7,052 nucleotides of DNA from an uncultured Chloroflexota bacterium (GCA_913056415.1 CAJXNA010000102.1:1-7052); one strand, 5' to 3'; shown: positions 1 to 6,190, numbered from the stretch's first letter. Numbers and translations: made by a program. The notes: generated by a model not told the origin, from the sequence alone.

Positions 1-162
1 GTAACGTTCTACGTTCAGGTCGACGATCCGCAGGCGTATCTGAGCAAGATCGAGGCCGCTGGAGGCAAGACCATCGTGCCGGTGACTGAGATCCCGGACA
101 TGGTGACGTTCGCCATGTTCGCGGACCCGGAAGGGAACATCGTCGGGCTGGTCAAGGAGTAG
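1..162 (+). CDS. VOC (glyoxalase/bleomycin-resistance) family protein, C-terminal fragment
   Basis: This is the last 53 codons of a gene whose 5' part lies beyond the left edge. The reading frame is open from base 1 to a TAG at 160-162. The fragment has the second half of a vicinal-oxygen-chelate domain: a beta strand followed by a helix (VQVDDPQAYLSKIEAAGG), then the closing strand-turn with the family signature FADPEGNIVGLV near the C-terminus. VOC proteins bind a divalent metal in a barrel of paired beta-alpha-beta-beta-beta modules and act as glyoxalases, dioxygenases, epimerases or resistance proteins. Nothing visible fixes the substrate. The next gene, also VOC-fold, starts 3 bp after this stop and takes its ribosome binding site from inside this gene's last codons, so the two are almost certainly co-transcribed. 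Family assignment is good; specific function is unknown. Confidence 0.85.
   Translation, partial: VTFYVQVDDPQAYLSKIEAAGGKTIVPVTEIPDMVTFAMFADPEGNIVGLVKE
154..159 (+). promoter_or_regulatory. Shine-Dalgarno site AAGGAG for the second VOC gene
   Basis: AAGGAG lies inside the last codons of the upstream VOC gene, 6 bases before the ATG at 166. It is the best ribosome binding site in the window. It fixes the downstream start and implies translational coupling of the pair. Confidence 0.75.
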
Positions 163-165
163 GGC

Positions 166-534
166 ATGCTCACCGGCATACACAGCGTGCTCATCTGGAC
201 AGAGGACGTCAGCCGCCTGTTACCGTTCTATCGGGATATCCTGGGTCTCAAACCACAGATGGAGAGCGAGGAGTTCGCCGTCTACCTGCTGAACGGACCC
301 GGGCTGGTGATCGGGAAGCACAGCGAGGTGCAGGGCCGGTCGCGGGACCCCAATCGGGTGATGGTGAACTTCGCGGTGGACGATTGCCAGACGGAGTACG
401 AGCGGCTGAGCGAACAGGGCGTGGAGTTCATCCGACCGCCTACGAAGGACGCTATCCACATCATCGCTACGTTCCGCGACCCCGATGGGAACACCCTCCA
501 GCTCATGGAGGACCTGGAAGGCTCCCTAGCTTAG
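166..534 (+). CDS. VOC (glyoxalase/bleomycin-resistance) family protein
   Basis: This complete 122-residue protein has the size of a single VOC domain made of two beta-alpha-beta-beta-beta modules. Module one begins IHSVLIWTEDVSRLLPFYRD (residues 5-24), with the usual N-terminal strand, His6 at the common first metal-ligand position, and the F-Y-x-x-x-L-G-L helix cap. Module two has VNFAVDD (67-73) and closes with FRDPDGNTLQLME (103-115), with Glu115 at the common last ligand position. The third usual ligand position is not clearly His/Glu (around Val67-Asn68), so metal binding is plausible but unproven. The ATG is preceded by AAGGAG and follows the upstream VOC stop by 3 bp, so the two form an operon. 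They could work as a pair or be independent enzymes. No substrate can be assigned from sequence; annotation as lactoylglutathione lyase would be overreach. Confidence 0.88.
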   Translation: MLTGIHSVLIWTEDVSRLLPFYRDILGLKPQMESEEFAVYLLNGPGLVIGKHSEVQGRSRDPNRVMVNFAVDDCQTEYERLSEQGVEFIRPPTKDAIHIIATFRDPDGNTLQLMEDLEGSLA

Positions 535-585
535 GTTTAGGGCCTTCCACCATCCGGAGCGGGGGTACTGAAGAGGGTGGCTGAG

Positions 586-1953
586 CTAGCCTCCTAGCGC
601 GGCGGTCACCACCTGGATGACCGCAGAGTCCTGCCGTGACGGCACGGTGCGAGGGTCGAGCAGGAGGGCGTCGTTCTCGATGCGGGCTACCACCGGCGGG
701 TCGCCGCGGCGCAGGCGACGGGCGAGGTCGCTGACGTAGCCGCCAGCGCCAGCGATGGCGACGAGCTTCGTGGGGAGGCTCTCCTCCGGCAGACTGCCGC
801 CGCCGATCATCGAGCGGCCGTCCACGACCTTCGCCGGTTCGCCGATGCCGCGCGCCCAGCGCCGGGCCCGCCGCTGGACCTCCGCCAGGGGCGCTGCGAT
901 CATGCGCCAGACCGGCAGCTTCTCCAGCGCCTCGCCGCGCAGGTAGTGAAGCAGTGTGGCGGTAAGAGCAGCGATGCTGGCCTTGTCCATGCGCACGGCG
1001 CGGGCCAGGGGATGGCGGTGCAGCCGCTCCACCAGCTCGCGGCGGCCGATGATTACGCCCGCTTGGGGGCCGCCGAGGAGCTTATCGCCGGAGAACATCG
1101 CCAGGTCAACACCGGCTGCCATGCTCTCCTGCACCGTCGGCTCCGGGGCGAGGCCGAACTGAGTCGTATCCAGAATGCAGCCGGAGCCCAAGTCGTCCAA
1201 CAGGAGGAGGCCGTGCTCATGGGCGAGCCGGGCCAGGTCACTGATGGCGGGCGTCTCCGTGAAGCCAACGATGCGGAAGTTGCTGGCGTGGACGCGCATG
1301 ACGGCCACGGTGTCCGGCGTTAGGGCGGCCTCGTAGTCGCGCAGGTAGGTCCGGTTGGTGGTGCCCACCTCAACCAGCCGCGCGCCGGACTGCCGCATCA
1401 CGTCGGGGATACGGAAGCCGCCGCCGATCTCCACCGCCTGGCCGCGGGAGACGATCACCTCACGGTCGCGGGCGAGGGAGGAGAGGGCGAGGAGCAGGGC
1501 CGAGGCGTTGTTGTTCACCGCCATCGCGGCGTCCGCCCCGGTGAGCTGCCTCAGCAGGGGTTCCAGGTGCACGAAACGAGAGCCCCGCTCGCCGGCCTCC
1601 AGGTCGAACTCCAGGTTGGAGTAGCCGCCGGAGACGGCGACCATGGCCGCGATCGCGTCCTCGGATAGCGGCGCGCGGCCCAGATTAGTGTGAATGATGA
1701 CGCCGGTGGCGTTGATCACCGGCCGTAGGGAGGGACGAAGCACGACTTCAGCCAGCCCCAGCACGGACTCCACCAGCTGGTCCTCAGTGGGGGCGGGCCG
1801 GCCGGCGGCGACGGCGGTGCGGGCGGTCTCCAGCGCCTGACGGGCGAGCTCGGTGATCACGGGGCGCTCACCCTCGCCGAGCGGGCGGAGACGCTCGTCC
1901 GCCAGCAGGCGATCGACGGAGGGGAGGGCGCGGTAGGGGTTATCGGTGGTCAT
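586..1953 (-). CDS. selA: L-seryl-tRNA(Sec) selenium transferase (selenocysteine synthase)
   Basis: SelA is a PLP enzyme that converts Ser-tRNA(Sec) to selenocysteinyl-tRNA(Sec) using selenophosphate; bacterial SelA forms a large ring-shaped homo-oligomer in the cytoplasm. With the start chosen here the protein is 455 residues, close to the roughly 460 of E. coli SelA. The N-terminal tRNA-binding part opens with NPYRALPSVDRLL, typical of SelA. The PLP fold begins at PVINATGVIIHTNLGR (about residues 78-93), and the PLP-binding lysine is in FSGDKLLGGPQAG (Lys291; Lys295 in E. coli). DDLGSG (253-258) precedes it. ATG at 1951-1953 is preferred over upstream in-frame starts (ATG 1978-1980, GTG 1999-2001) because homology begins there and a good extended -10 element lies between it and those starts. 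No clear Shine-Dalgarno is visible, consistent with a short leader. selB, selC and selD are not in the window. It converges with the VOC pair, 51 bp apart. Confidence 0.96.
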   Translation of the reverse strand: MTTDNPYRALPSVDRLLADERLRPLGEGERPVITELARQALETARTAVAAGRPAPTEDQLVESVLGLAEVVLRPSLRPVINATGVIIHTNLGRAPLSEDAIAAMVAVSGGYSNLEFDLEAGERGSRFVHLEPLLRQLTGADAAMAVNNNASALLLALSSLARDREVIVSRGQAVEIGGGFRIPDVMRQSGARLVEVGTTNRTYLRDYEAALTPDTVAVMRVHASNFRIVGFTETPAISDLARLAHEHGLLLLDDLGSGCILDTTQFGLAPEPTVQESMAAGVDLAMFSGDKLLGGPQAGVIIGRRELVERLHRHPLARAVRMDKASIAALTATLLHYLRGEALEKLPVWRMIAAPLAEVQRRARRWARGIGEPAKVVDGRSMIGGGSLPEESLPTKLVAIAGAGGYVSDLARRLRRGDPPVVARIENDALLLDPRTVPSRQDSAVIQVVTAALGG

Positions 1954-1970
1954 AGCGAAACTGTGAGGCA

Positions 1971-1979
1971 ATTTTACCA
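1971..1979 (-). promoter_or_regulatory. Candidate selA promoter, extended -10 (TGGTAAAAT)
   Basis: On the minus strand TGG precedes TAAAAT (1971-1976), an extended -10 with five of six matches to TATAAT. Transcription would start near 1964, leaving a leader of about 10 nt before the selA ATG at 1953. The -35 is weak (CTGAAT at 16 bp or GCTGAA at 17 bp). If real, it rules out the in-frame starts upstream of 1971. This is inferred from consensus only. Confidence 0.45.
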
Positions 1980-2021
1980 TATCTGCGATAGGATTCAGCA
2001 CCGCGCATTGAAATGTGTGGC

Positions 2022-2048
2022 TTGCACGACGGAACCGTCGAATTGCAC
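2022..2048. repeat. Inverted repeat CGACGG-AA-CCGTCG inside a TTGCAC direct repeat; candidate operator
   Basis: A perfect 6-bp inverted repeat with a 2-bp centre sits at 2027-2040. It is flanked by two direct copies of TTGCAC at 2022-2027 and 2043-2048, 21 bp apart start to start, which is about two helical turns. It lies in the divergent selA/aminotransferase region, about 50 bp upstream of each nearest -10 candidate. The geometry suits a dimeric regulator, but no known operator was recognised and a short palindrome can occur by chance. Confidence 0.35.
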
Positions 2049-2062
2049 CGGCAGGCGGCTTT

Positions 2063-2073
2063 CAGTCAGACTG
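2063..2073. repeat. Short inverted repeat CAGTC-A-GACTG next to an extended -10
   Basis: A perfect 5-bp inverted repeat around one central base ends 2 bp before the TGGTATAAA element at 2076. It therefore overlaps where a -35/spacer region would be, so a protein bound there would affect transcription toward the aminotransferase-serA operon. No regulator family was recognised. Chance occurrence is possible for an element of this length. Confidence 0.25.
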
Positions 2074-2075
2074 GC

Positions 2076-2084
2076 TGGTATAAA
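2076..2084 (+). promoter_or_regulatory. Candidate upstream promoter P1 of the aminotransferase-serA operon, extended -10 (TGGTATAAA)
   Basis: TGG followed by TATAAA (2079-2084, five of six matches to TATAAT) is the best -10 element in the divergent region. No convincing -35 lies 16-18 bp upstream, which is tolerated with an extended -10. Transcription would start near 2091 and give a leader of roughly 48 nt. Inferred from consensus only. Confidence 0.4.
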
Positions 2085-2099
2085 CCTCACCGCCCTTCC

Positions 2100-2129
2100 T
2101 TGACCCTCCCTGGACGAGACCCCTAAGAT
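2100..2129 (+). promoter_or_regulatory. Candidate downstream promoter P2 of the aminotransferase-serA operon
   Basis: TTGACC (2100-2105, five of six matches to TTGACA) and TAAGAT (2124-2129, four of six to TATAAT) are separated by 18 bp. The expected start point, about 2136-2138, falls essentially at the gene's ATG (2139), so P2 would make a nearly leaderless mRNA, whereas P1 would include the GAGG ribosome binding site at 2130-2133. Either or both may be used. Confidence 0.4.
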
Positions 2130-2138
2130 GAGGCCAGG

Positions 2139-3251
2139 ATGAGGAACACTACCAACCTGCGAATCCCCGGACCCACGCCTGTGCCCGCGGAGATACTTGA
2201 GGCCGTAGGCCGGCCGATGGTGAACCACCGCGGCCGCGAGTTCGCCGCGCTCGTCCAGCGGGTGACGGAGCGGCTGAAGGAGTTCTACCTCACGAAGGGC
2301 GAAGCGTTGGTGCTGAGCGCCTCCGGCACCGGCGGCATGGAGGCGGCGGTGGTGAACACGCTCTCCCCCGGTGATAAGGTGCTGGCGGTGAGCATAGGCT
2401 CCTTCGGCGACCGGTTCGCCGCCATCGCGGAGACGTACGGGGCGCAGGTCACAGCGCTCGCTTACGAGTGGGGCCAGGCAGCCGATGCGGAGGACGTTCG
2501 CAAGGCGCTGGCCGCCGAGCCGGAGATCAAGGCCGTCCTGGTCACGCACAACGAGACCTCCACCGGCGTGACCAATCCTCTGGAAGAGATTGCTAAGGTG
2601 GTGCGAGAGTCGGACCGGCTGCTGATAGTGGACGCCGTGAGCAGCCTGGGCGCGATACCTTTGGACATGGACGGTTGGGGGCTGGACGTGGTGGTCACCG
2701 GCTCGCAGAAGGGGTGGATGGTACCGCCCGGCCTAGCTTTCGTCTGTCTGAGCGAGCGGGCCTGGAAGGCGAACGAGTCGGCGCGCATGCCTCGTTTCTA
2801 CCTCGACCTGGCCAGGGCCAGAGATATGCTGCAAAAGGGCCAGACGCCGTGGACGCCTGCGATGTCCATCTTCTTCGGGCTGGACATCGCGTTGGAGAGG
2901 ATGGAGGCGGAAGGGCTGGAGAGCATCCACGCCCGCCACGCCAACATCGGCGGCATGGTGCGGGAGGGTGTGAAGGCGCTGGGCCTGGAGCTGCTGGCTA
3001 GTGACGAGCGATACGCTTCCAATACGGTCACGGCCATCAAATGCCCTGGGGGTGTGGAGGTCAGCGCCCTGCGCACGATGCTGGAGGACGAGCACGGGGT
3101 GGTGCTTGCCGGAGGGCAGAGCAAGCTGTCCGGTAAGATCTTTCGTATCGGCCACCTGGGGCTTGTGAGCGAAGACGACATCCGCAACGCTCTGGATGCT
3201 CTGGCCGAGGTCCTGCCTCGGGTGGGCTATAGCACCCCTGTCGGCCGATAG
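2139..3251 (+). CDS. Class V aminotransferase, alanine-glyoxylate/serine-pyruvate aminotransferase family; probable phosphoserine aminotransferase role
   Basis: This complete 370-residue fold-type I PLP enzyme is typical in length for the AGT family. The N-terminus has the signature IPGPTPVP (9-16) and NHRGREF (29-35). The cofactor phosphate loop is SASGTGGMEA (60-69). Asp165 in VDAVSSLG should contact the PLP ring nitrogen, and Lys191 in TGSQKGWMVPPG is the Schiff-base lysine. Arg336 in FRIGHLG is the expected substrate-carboxylate arginine. The family includes alanine-glyoxylate, serine-glyoxylate and serine-pyruvate enzymes, and sequence alone does not settle the substrate. It lies 13 bp upstream of serA on the same strand. 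The inferred in vivo role is therefore transamination of 3-phosphohydroxypyruvate to phosphoserine in place of SerC; glyoxylate-linked transamination is the alternative. The ATG at 2139 has GAGG at 2130-2133 and fits the family N-terminus. Confidence 0.93.
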   Translation: MRNTTNLRIPGPTPVPAEILEAVGRPMVNHRGREFAALVQRVTERLKEFYLTKGEALVLSASGTGGMEAAVVNTLSPGDKVLAVSIGSFGDRFAAIAETYGAQVTALAYEWGQAADAEDVRKALAAEPEIKAVLVTHNETSTGVTNPLEEIAKVVRESDRLLIVDAVSSLGAIPLDMDGWGLDVVVTGSQKGWMVPPGLAFVCLSERAWKANESARMPRFYLDLARARDMLQKGQTPWTPAMSIFFGLDIALERMEAEGLESIHARHANIGGMVREGVKALGLELLASDERYASNTVTAIKCPGGVEVSALRTMLEDEHGVVLAGGQSKLSGKIFRIGHLGLVSEDDIRNALDALAEVLPRVGYSTPVGR

Positions 3252-3264
3252 GCGCTTGCCTAAG

Positions 3265-4848
3265 ATGACCGCGCACGTCCTGGTCTGCGATCCGATTGCC
3301 GAGGACGGGATCACGCTCCTCAAGCGGTTCGGCGCCGAGGTAGACGTTAGGACGGGCCTCACAGCCGATGAGCTACGGGCGACCGTGAATCGCTACGAGG
3401 CGCTCATCGTTCGCAGCGAGACGCATCTGACGCGGGTGGTGATAGAGGCAGCGGGCAAGCTCCAGGTGATAGGCCGGGCCGGCATTGGAGTGGACAACAT
3501 CGACGTTCAGGCGGCCACCGAGAAGGGCGTTGTGGTGGTGAACGCGCCCACCGGGAACATAATCTCGGCGGCGGAGCACACGATCGCACTGATCCTGGCA
3601 CTGGCGCGGCACATCCCGGAGGCCAATGCTTCCCTCAAAGGCGGCCGCTGGGAGCGCAAGCGGTTTCTGGGGCTTGAGGTGCGCGGCAAGACGCTGGGCA
3701 TCATTGGTCTGGGGCAGGTAGGGTCGGAGGTGGCGCGAAAGGCGCGCGGGCTGGAGATGCGGGTGGTGGCTCACGATCCGTTCGTTACGGATGAGCGGGC
3801 TCGTTCGCTGGGTGTCGAGCTTATCTCGCTTGAGGAATTACTTCGGGAGTCGGATTTCCTGACGATACACACCACTCTGACCGAGGGGACGAGGCACCTC
3901 CTTGGGGAGGAAGAGCTGCGGCAGATGAAGCCAACGGCGCGCATCATCAACACCGCCCGCGGCGGCATCGTAGACGAAGGGGCGCTGGATGCGGCGCTGA
4001 AGGACGACCGGCTGGCCGGCGTTGCCTTAGACGTGTTCGAGACGGAGCCGTTGACCAGCCATCCGCTGTTCGAAAACGAGAAGGCGGTGGTCACGCCCCA
4101 CCTGGGAGCGTCGACGGCGGAGGCGCAGGAGCGCGTCGCCGTGGACGTCGCGGAGCAGATCATCGCCGTGTTCAAGGGCGAGCCGGCGCAGTATGCGGTG
4201 AACGCGCCTCTCATCTCGGCGGAGACGTACACCTATCTGGCGCCTTACGTGCCGGTCGCATCCACAACCGGGTCGCTGGCGGTGCAGCTTTGCGAGGGGC
4301 AGATGGGGGAGATTGAGGTTGACTACTCGGGTGAGATCGCCCAGCACGACGTGACGCCCCTCAAGGCGGCGATCGTGGGCGGCTTGCTGGCGCCCATCAG
4401 CGAGGAGCACGTCAACGTAGTGAACGTGGATATCGTGATACAACGGCGAGGCATGGAGATGACGGAGGTGCGGAGCCCTTCGCACGACATCTACTCCAGC
4501 CTGATCACGGTACGTGTCTCCACCAGCGGCGGCGAGACGAAGGTCTCAGGCACTTTGGCTCCCGATGGGCCGCATATCGTCCTCATAGATGACTTCTGGG
4601 TGGACATACCGCCCGGGGAGGGCTACCTGCTAGTGTGTGAGAACCGCGACCGGCCCGGTATGATCGGCACTATCGGAACGCTGCTGGGGCAGTTCGACGT
4701 GAACATAAGCTTCATGAACGTGGGCCGGCACGAGAAGCGAGGCACAGCCCTGATGGTGATCACCCTGGACGAGGCGCTGACGCCGAAGCAGTTGGACGAG
4801 GTGCGCAAGGTCCCGGACATCTTCTCGGCGAAGCTGGTGCGGCTGTAG
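3265..4848 (+). CDS. serA: D-3-phosphoglycerate dehydrogenase, long form with ACT domain
   Basis: SerA oxidises 3-phosphoglycerate to 3-phosphohydroxypyruvate with NAD+, the first step of serine synthesis. At 527 residues it is the long form. The N-terminal catalytic half includes GRAGIGVDNID (70-80). The NAD-binding Rossmann loop is GLGQVG (148-153). The catalytic set is Arg232 (ARGG), Glu261 (FETEP) and His279 (TPHLGAST). An intervening domain spans about 310-450, and a C-terminal ACT domain (about 454-527, with ENRDRPGMIGTIG) normally gives serine feedback inhibition. ATG 3265 is chosen because the family N-terminus starts there (VLVCDPIAEDG). The in-frame ATG at 3196 would overlap the aminotransferase and add 23 residues with no family resemblance. 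The start lies 13 bp after the upstream stop with only a weak ribosome binding site, suggesting translational coupling. Confidence 0.97.
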   Translation: MTAHVLVCDPIAEDGITLLKRFGAEVDVRTGLTADELRATVNRYEALIVRSETHLTRVVIEAAGKLQVIGRAGIGVDNIDVQAATEKGVVVVNAPTGNIISAAEHTIALILALARHIPEANASLKGGRWERKRFLGLEVRGKTLGIIGLGQVGSEVARKARGLEMRVVAHDPFVTDERARSLGVELISLEELLRESDFLTIHTTLTEGTRHLLGEEELRQMKPTARIINTARGGIVDEGALDAALKDDRLAGVALDVFETEPLTSHPLFENEKAVVTPHLGASTAEAQERVAVDVAEQIIAVFKGEPAQYAVNAPLISAETYTYLAPYVPVASTTGSLAVQLCEGQMGEIEVDYSGEIAQHDVTPLKAAIVGGLLAPISEEHVNVVNVDIVIQRRGMEMTEVRSPSHDIYSSLITVRVSTSGGETKVSGTLAPDGPHIVLIDDFWVDIPPGEGYLLVCENRDRPGMIGTIGTLLGQFDVNISFMNVGRHEKRGTALMVITLDEALTPKQLDEVRKVPDIFSAKLVRL

Positions 4849-4854
4849 CGGCGG

Positions 4855-6120
4855 CTAGGGGCCGAATAGGGGGTGGAACAGGAGCCCCGTCGGTATCTTC
4901 GGGTAGAAGAAGGTCGACTTTTGGGGCATCCGCTCTCCCCCATCGGCGATGGCCATGACCCGCTGTGGTGAGATAGGGTTAAGGAGCACAGCGTATCTGG
5001 CCCGTCCCTGCCGCACCTCCGCCACGGCTCTCTCAGCGTCCTCGCCGTACCAGACCGTTCGGATGTCCTCAAGCTGGACATTATTCAGGCCAAGGGTGTG
5101 ACGGAGGATAACGTTGGTGGCGATGGCGGCATCGAGGCGGCGCCAGGTGGGGGAGCGCTCGCTGGGGAGGTAGGGCTCGGCGGCCTCAGGATCGAGCAGG
5201 GTGAGGAGGTAGAAGTCCGGCGAGTCGGCTGCGACCAGGCCGAAGCTGTTCACCATGCGACCGCGGTCAGCCATATCGCGCAGCAGGTCGGCCAGGGAAG
5301 GCCGGCTCTCGACCTCGAACAGGGTATCGAGGAGCTTAAGGACCTTCTCCACCGGCAGATCGACGTCCACCAGACGGTGTATGGGCAGCACGAGCAGACC
5401 GGGGTCATCGGCCGCGGCCAGGGCGACAAGGACGAAGCTCTCGCGCCCATCGCCGGCCTGACGTTCCTCGCTATAGGCGAGGGCGGTCTCGTAGCGGTGA
5501 TGTCCATCAGCGACGTACAGCTTCTCCTTCTGGAGTCCGCGGCTGATGGTGGCGACTACATGGGGATCGTCGATACGCCAGAGGCTGTGAGCGAACCCGT
5601 ATTCGTCGCTGAACTGGACGGTTGGCTCGACGCTGGCGGCGCGGGCGACGAGCGGGACGACTTGCTGCCGCGAATCGGGGTAGACGAGGAAGATAGGGCT
5701 GGTGTTCAGGCGCAGGGAGTGCAGCAGCTTGAGGCGGTCTTCCTTGGGCGCGCGGAAGGTGCGCTCATGGGGGAGCACTGTGCCGCTGTCCCAGGGCTCC
5801 AGGCGCAGGCGGCCGAATAGGAGGCGTCGCCGGTAGCTCTCCCCGCCGTGTGCGAACTCTTGCTGATATGCGTAGAACGCCGGCGTCTCATCACGCACCA
5901 GGGTGCCCTTGTCAAGCCACTGACTCAGGGTCTTCGCCGCCGCCTTATAGGGATCTCCCTTCTCCTTGGGCAGCTCCAGCCGCACGGCGTTGTGGGGGCT
6001 GCGGTCGTAGAGGCGGCGCTGCTCCTTGGGAGCGATCGTATCGAAGGGGGGGCAGACGACGCGGGCGAGATCGACATCGGGGGCGTAGCGGATGGCTTCA
6101 AGCGGCTGAACGTCGGCCAC
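4855..6120 (-). CDS. DUF1015 family protein, possible serine/phosphoserine-related enzyme
   Basis: This 421-residue protein has the conserved landmarks of DUF1015: VVCPPFDTIAPKEQ (21-34), SPHNAVRLELPKE (41-53), LPHERTFRAPKEDRLKLL (116-133), NTSPIFLVY (139-147), ADGHHRYETALAY (204-216) and a C-terminal MPQKSTFFYPKIPTGL (399-414). No signal peptide or membrane segment is seen, so it is probably cytoplasmic. The biochemical function is not established to my knowledge. The DGHHR element resembles the motif of ParB/Srx-fold free-serine kinases (SerK of Thermococcus, SbnI of Staphylococcus), and the gene ends 6 bp from the end of serA on the opposite strand. A link to serine or phosphoserine metabolism is therefore an inference from motif and neighbourhood. 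The start is GTG at 6118-6120, where family similarity begins (PLEAIRYAP). No Shine-Dalgarno is visible, but a -10 element lies just upstream, suggesting a leaderless mRNA. Confidence 0.9.
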   Translation of the reverse strand: MADVQPLEAIRYAPDVDLARVVCPPFDTIAPKEQRRLYDRSPHNAVRLELPKEKGDPYKAAAKTLSQWLDKGTLVRDETPAFYAYQQEFAHGGESYRRRLLFGRLRLEPWDSGTVLPHERTFRAPKEDRLKLLHSLRLNTSPIFLVYPDSRQQVVPLVARAASVEPTVQFSDEYGFAHSLWRIDDPHVVATISRGLQKEKLYVADGHHRYETALAYSEERQAGDGRESFVLVALAAADDPGLLVLPIHRLVDVDLPVEKVLKLLDTLFEVESRPSLADLLRDMADRGRMVNSFGLVAADSPDFYLLTLLDPEAAEPYLPSERSPTWRRLDAAIATNVILRHTLGLNNVQLEDIRTVWYGEDAERAVAEVRQGRARYAVLLNPISPQRVMAIADGGERMPQKSTFFYPKIPTGLLFHPLFGP

Positions 6121-6126
6121 GGAGCG

Positions 6127-6135
6127 ATGATAGCA
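6127..6135 (-). promoter_or_regulatory. Candidate leaderless promoter of the DUF1015 gene, extended -10 (TGCTATCAT)
   Basis: On the minus strand TGC precedes TATCAT (6127-6132, five of six matches to TATAAT). Only six bases separate it from the GTG start at 6120, so transcription would begin at or next to the start codon. No good -35 is seen and no Shine-Dalgarno fits, both consistent with an extended -10 driving leaderless mRNA. Inferred from consensus. Confidence 0.45.
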
Positions 6136-6143
6136 CCCCGCGA

Positions 6144-6172
6144 TTGCCCCAGGCCAGAACCGCCCCTAGAAT
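6144..6172 (+). promoter_or_regulatory. Candidate promoter of the HIT gene
   Basis: TTGCCC (6144-6149) and TAGAAT (6167-6172, five of six matches to TATAAT) are separated by exactly 17 bp. Transcription would start near 6179, giving a leader of about 12 nt that just includes the GAGGAG ribosome binding site. It lies back to back with the DUF1015 promoter in a 70-bp intergenic region. Confidence 0.5.
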
Positions 6173-6180
6173 GTCGAAGC

Positions 6181-6186
6181 GAGGAG
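6181..6186 (+). promoter_or_regulatory. Shine-Dalgarno GAGGAG deciding the TTG start of the HIT gene
   Basis: GAGGAG lies 4 bases before TTG at 6191. It supports this non-ATG codon as the start; no in-frame ATG occurs before the conserved CTFCEI motif begins at the fifth codon. Confidence 0.65.
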
Positions 6187-6190
6187 CCCA

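Noticed and set aside
535..585. Possible bidirectional terminator between the VOC pair and selA
   Set aside because: Only very short or widely spaced stems (such as CCACC/GGTGG with a 24-base loop) are visible, and no T-tract follows on either strand.
1954..2001. Longer selA start (GTG at 1999-2001 or ATG at 1978-1980)
   Set aside because: The extra residues do not resemble SelA, and an extended -10 element at 1971-1979 sits downstream of both starts. The ATG at 1951-1953 leads straight into the conserved N-terminus.
1995..2549. Open frame on the minus strand (184 codons) crossing the divergent promoter region
   Set aside because: Most of it is antisense to the aminotransferase and the rest covers promoter-like sequence. 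It has no homology features or start signals.
3196..3264. Longer serA start at ATG 3196
   Set aside because: It would overlap the aminotransferase by 56 bases and add 23 residues not found in SerA proteins. ATG 3265 matches the family start.
2122..3268. Ten-base repeat CCTAAGATGA at 2122-2131 and at the serA start (3259-3268)
   Set aside because: Ten-base matches are expected several times by chance in 7 kb, and the two copies have different roles (one near a -10, one spanning a start codon).
2733..3362. Open frame on the minus strand (209 codons) spanning the aminotransferase-serA junction
   Set aside because: It lies antisense to two well-supported genes and has arginine/histidine/glutamine-rich composition with no recognisable domain.
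5098..5820. Long open frame on the plus strand (240 codons) opposite the DUF1015 gene
   Set aside because: It is an antisense shadow of a GC-rich gene: glycine/alanine/valine/glutamate-rich, without family motifs, ribosome binding site or promoter, while the opposite strand has clear conserved motifs throughout.
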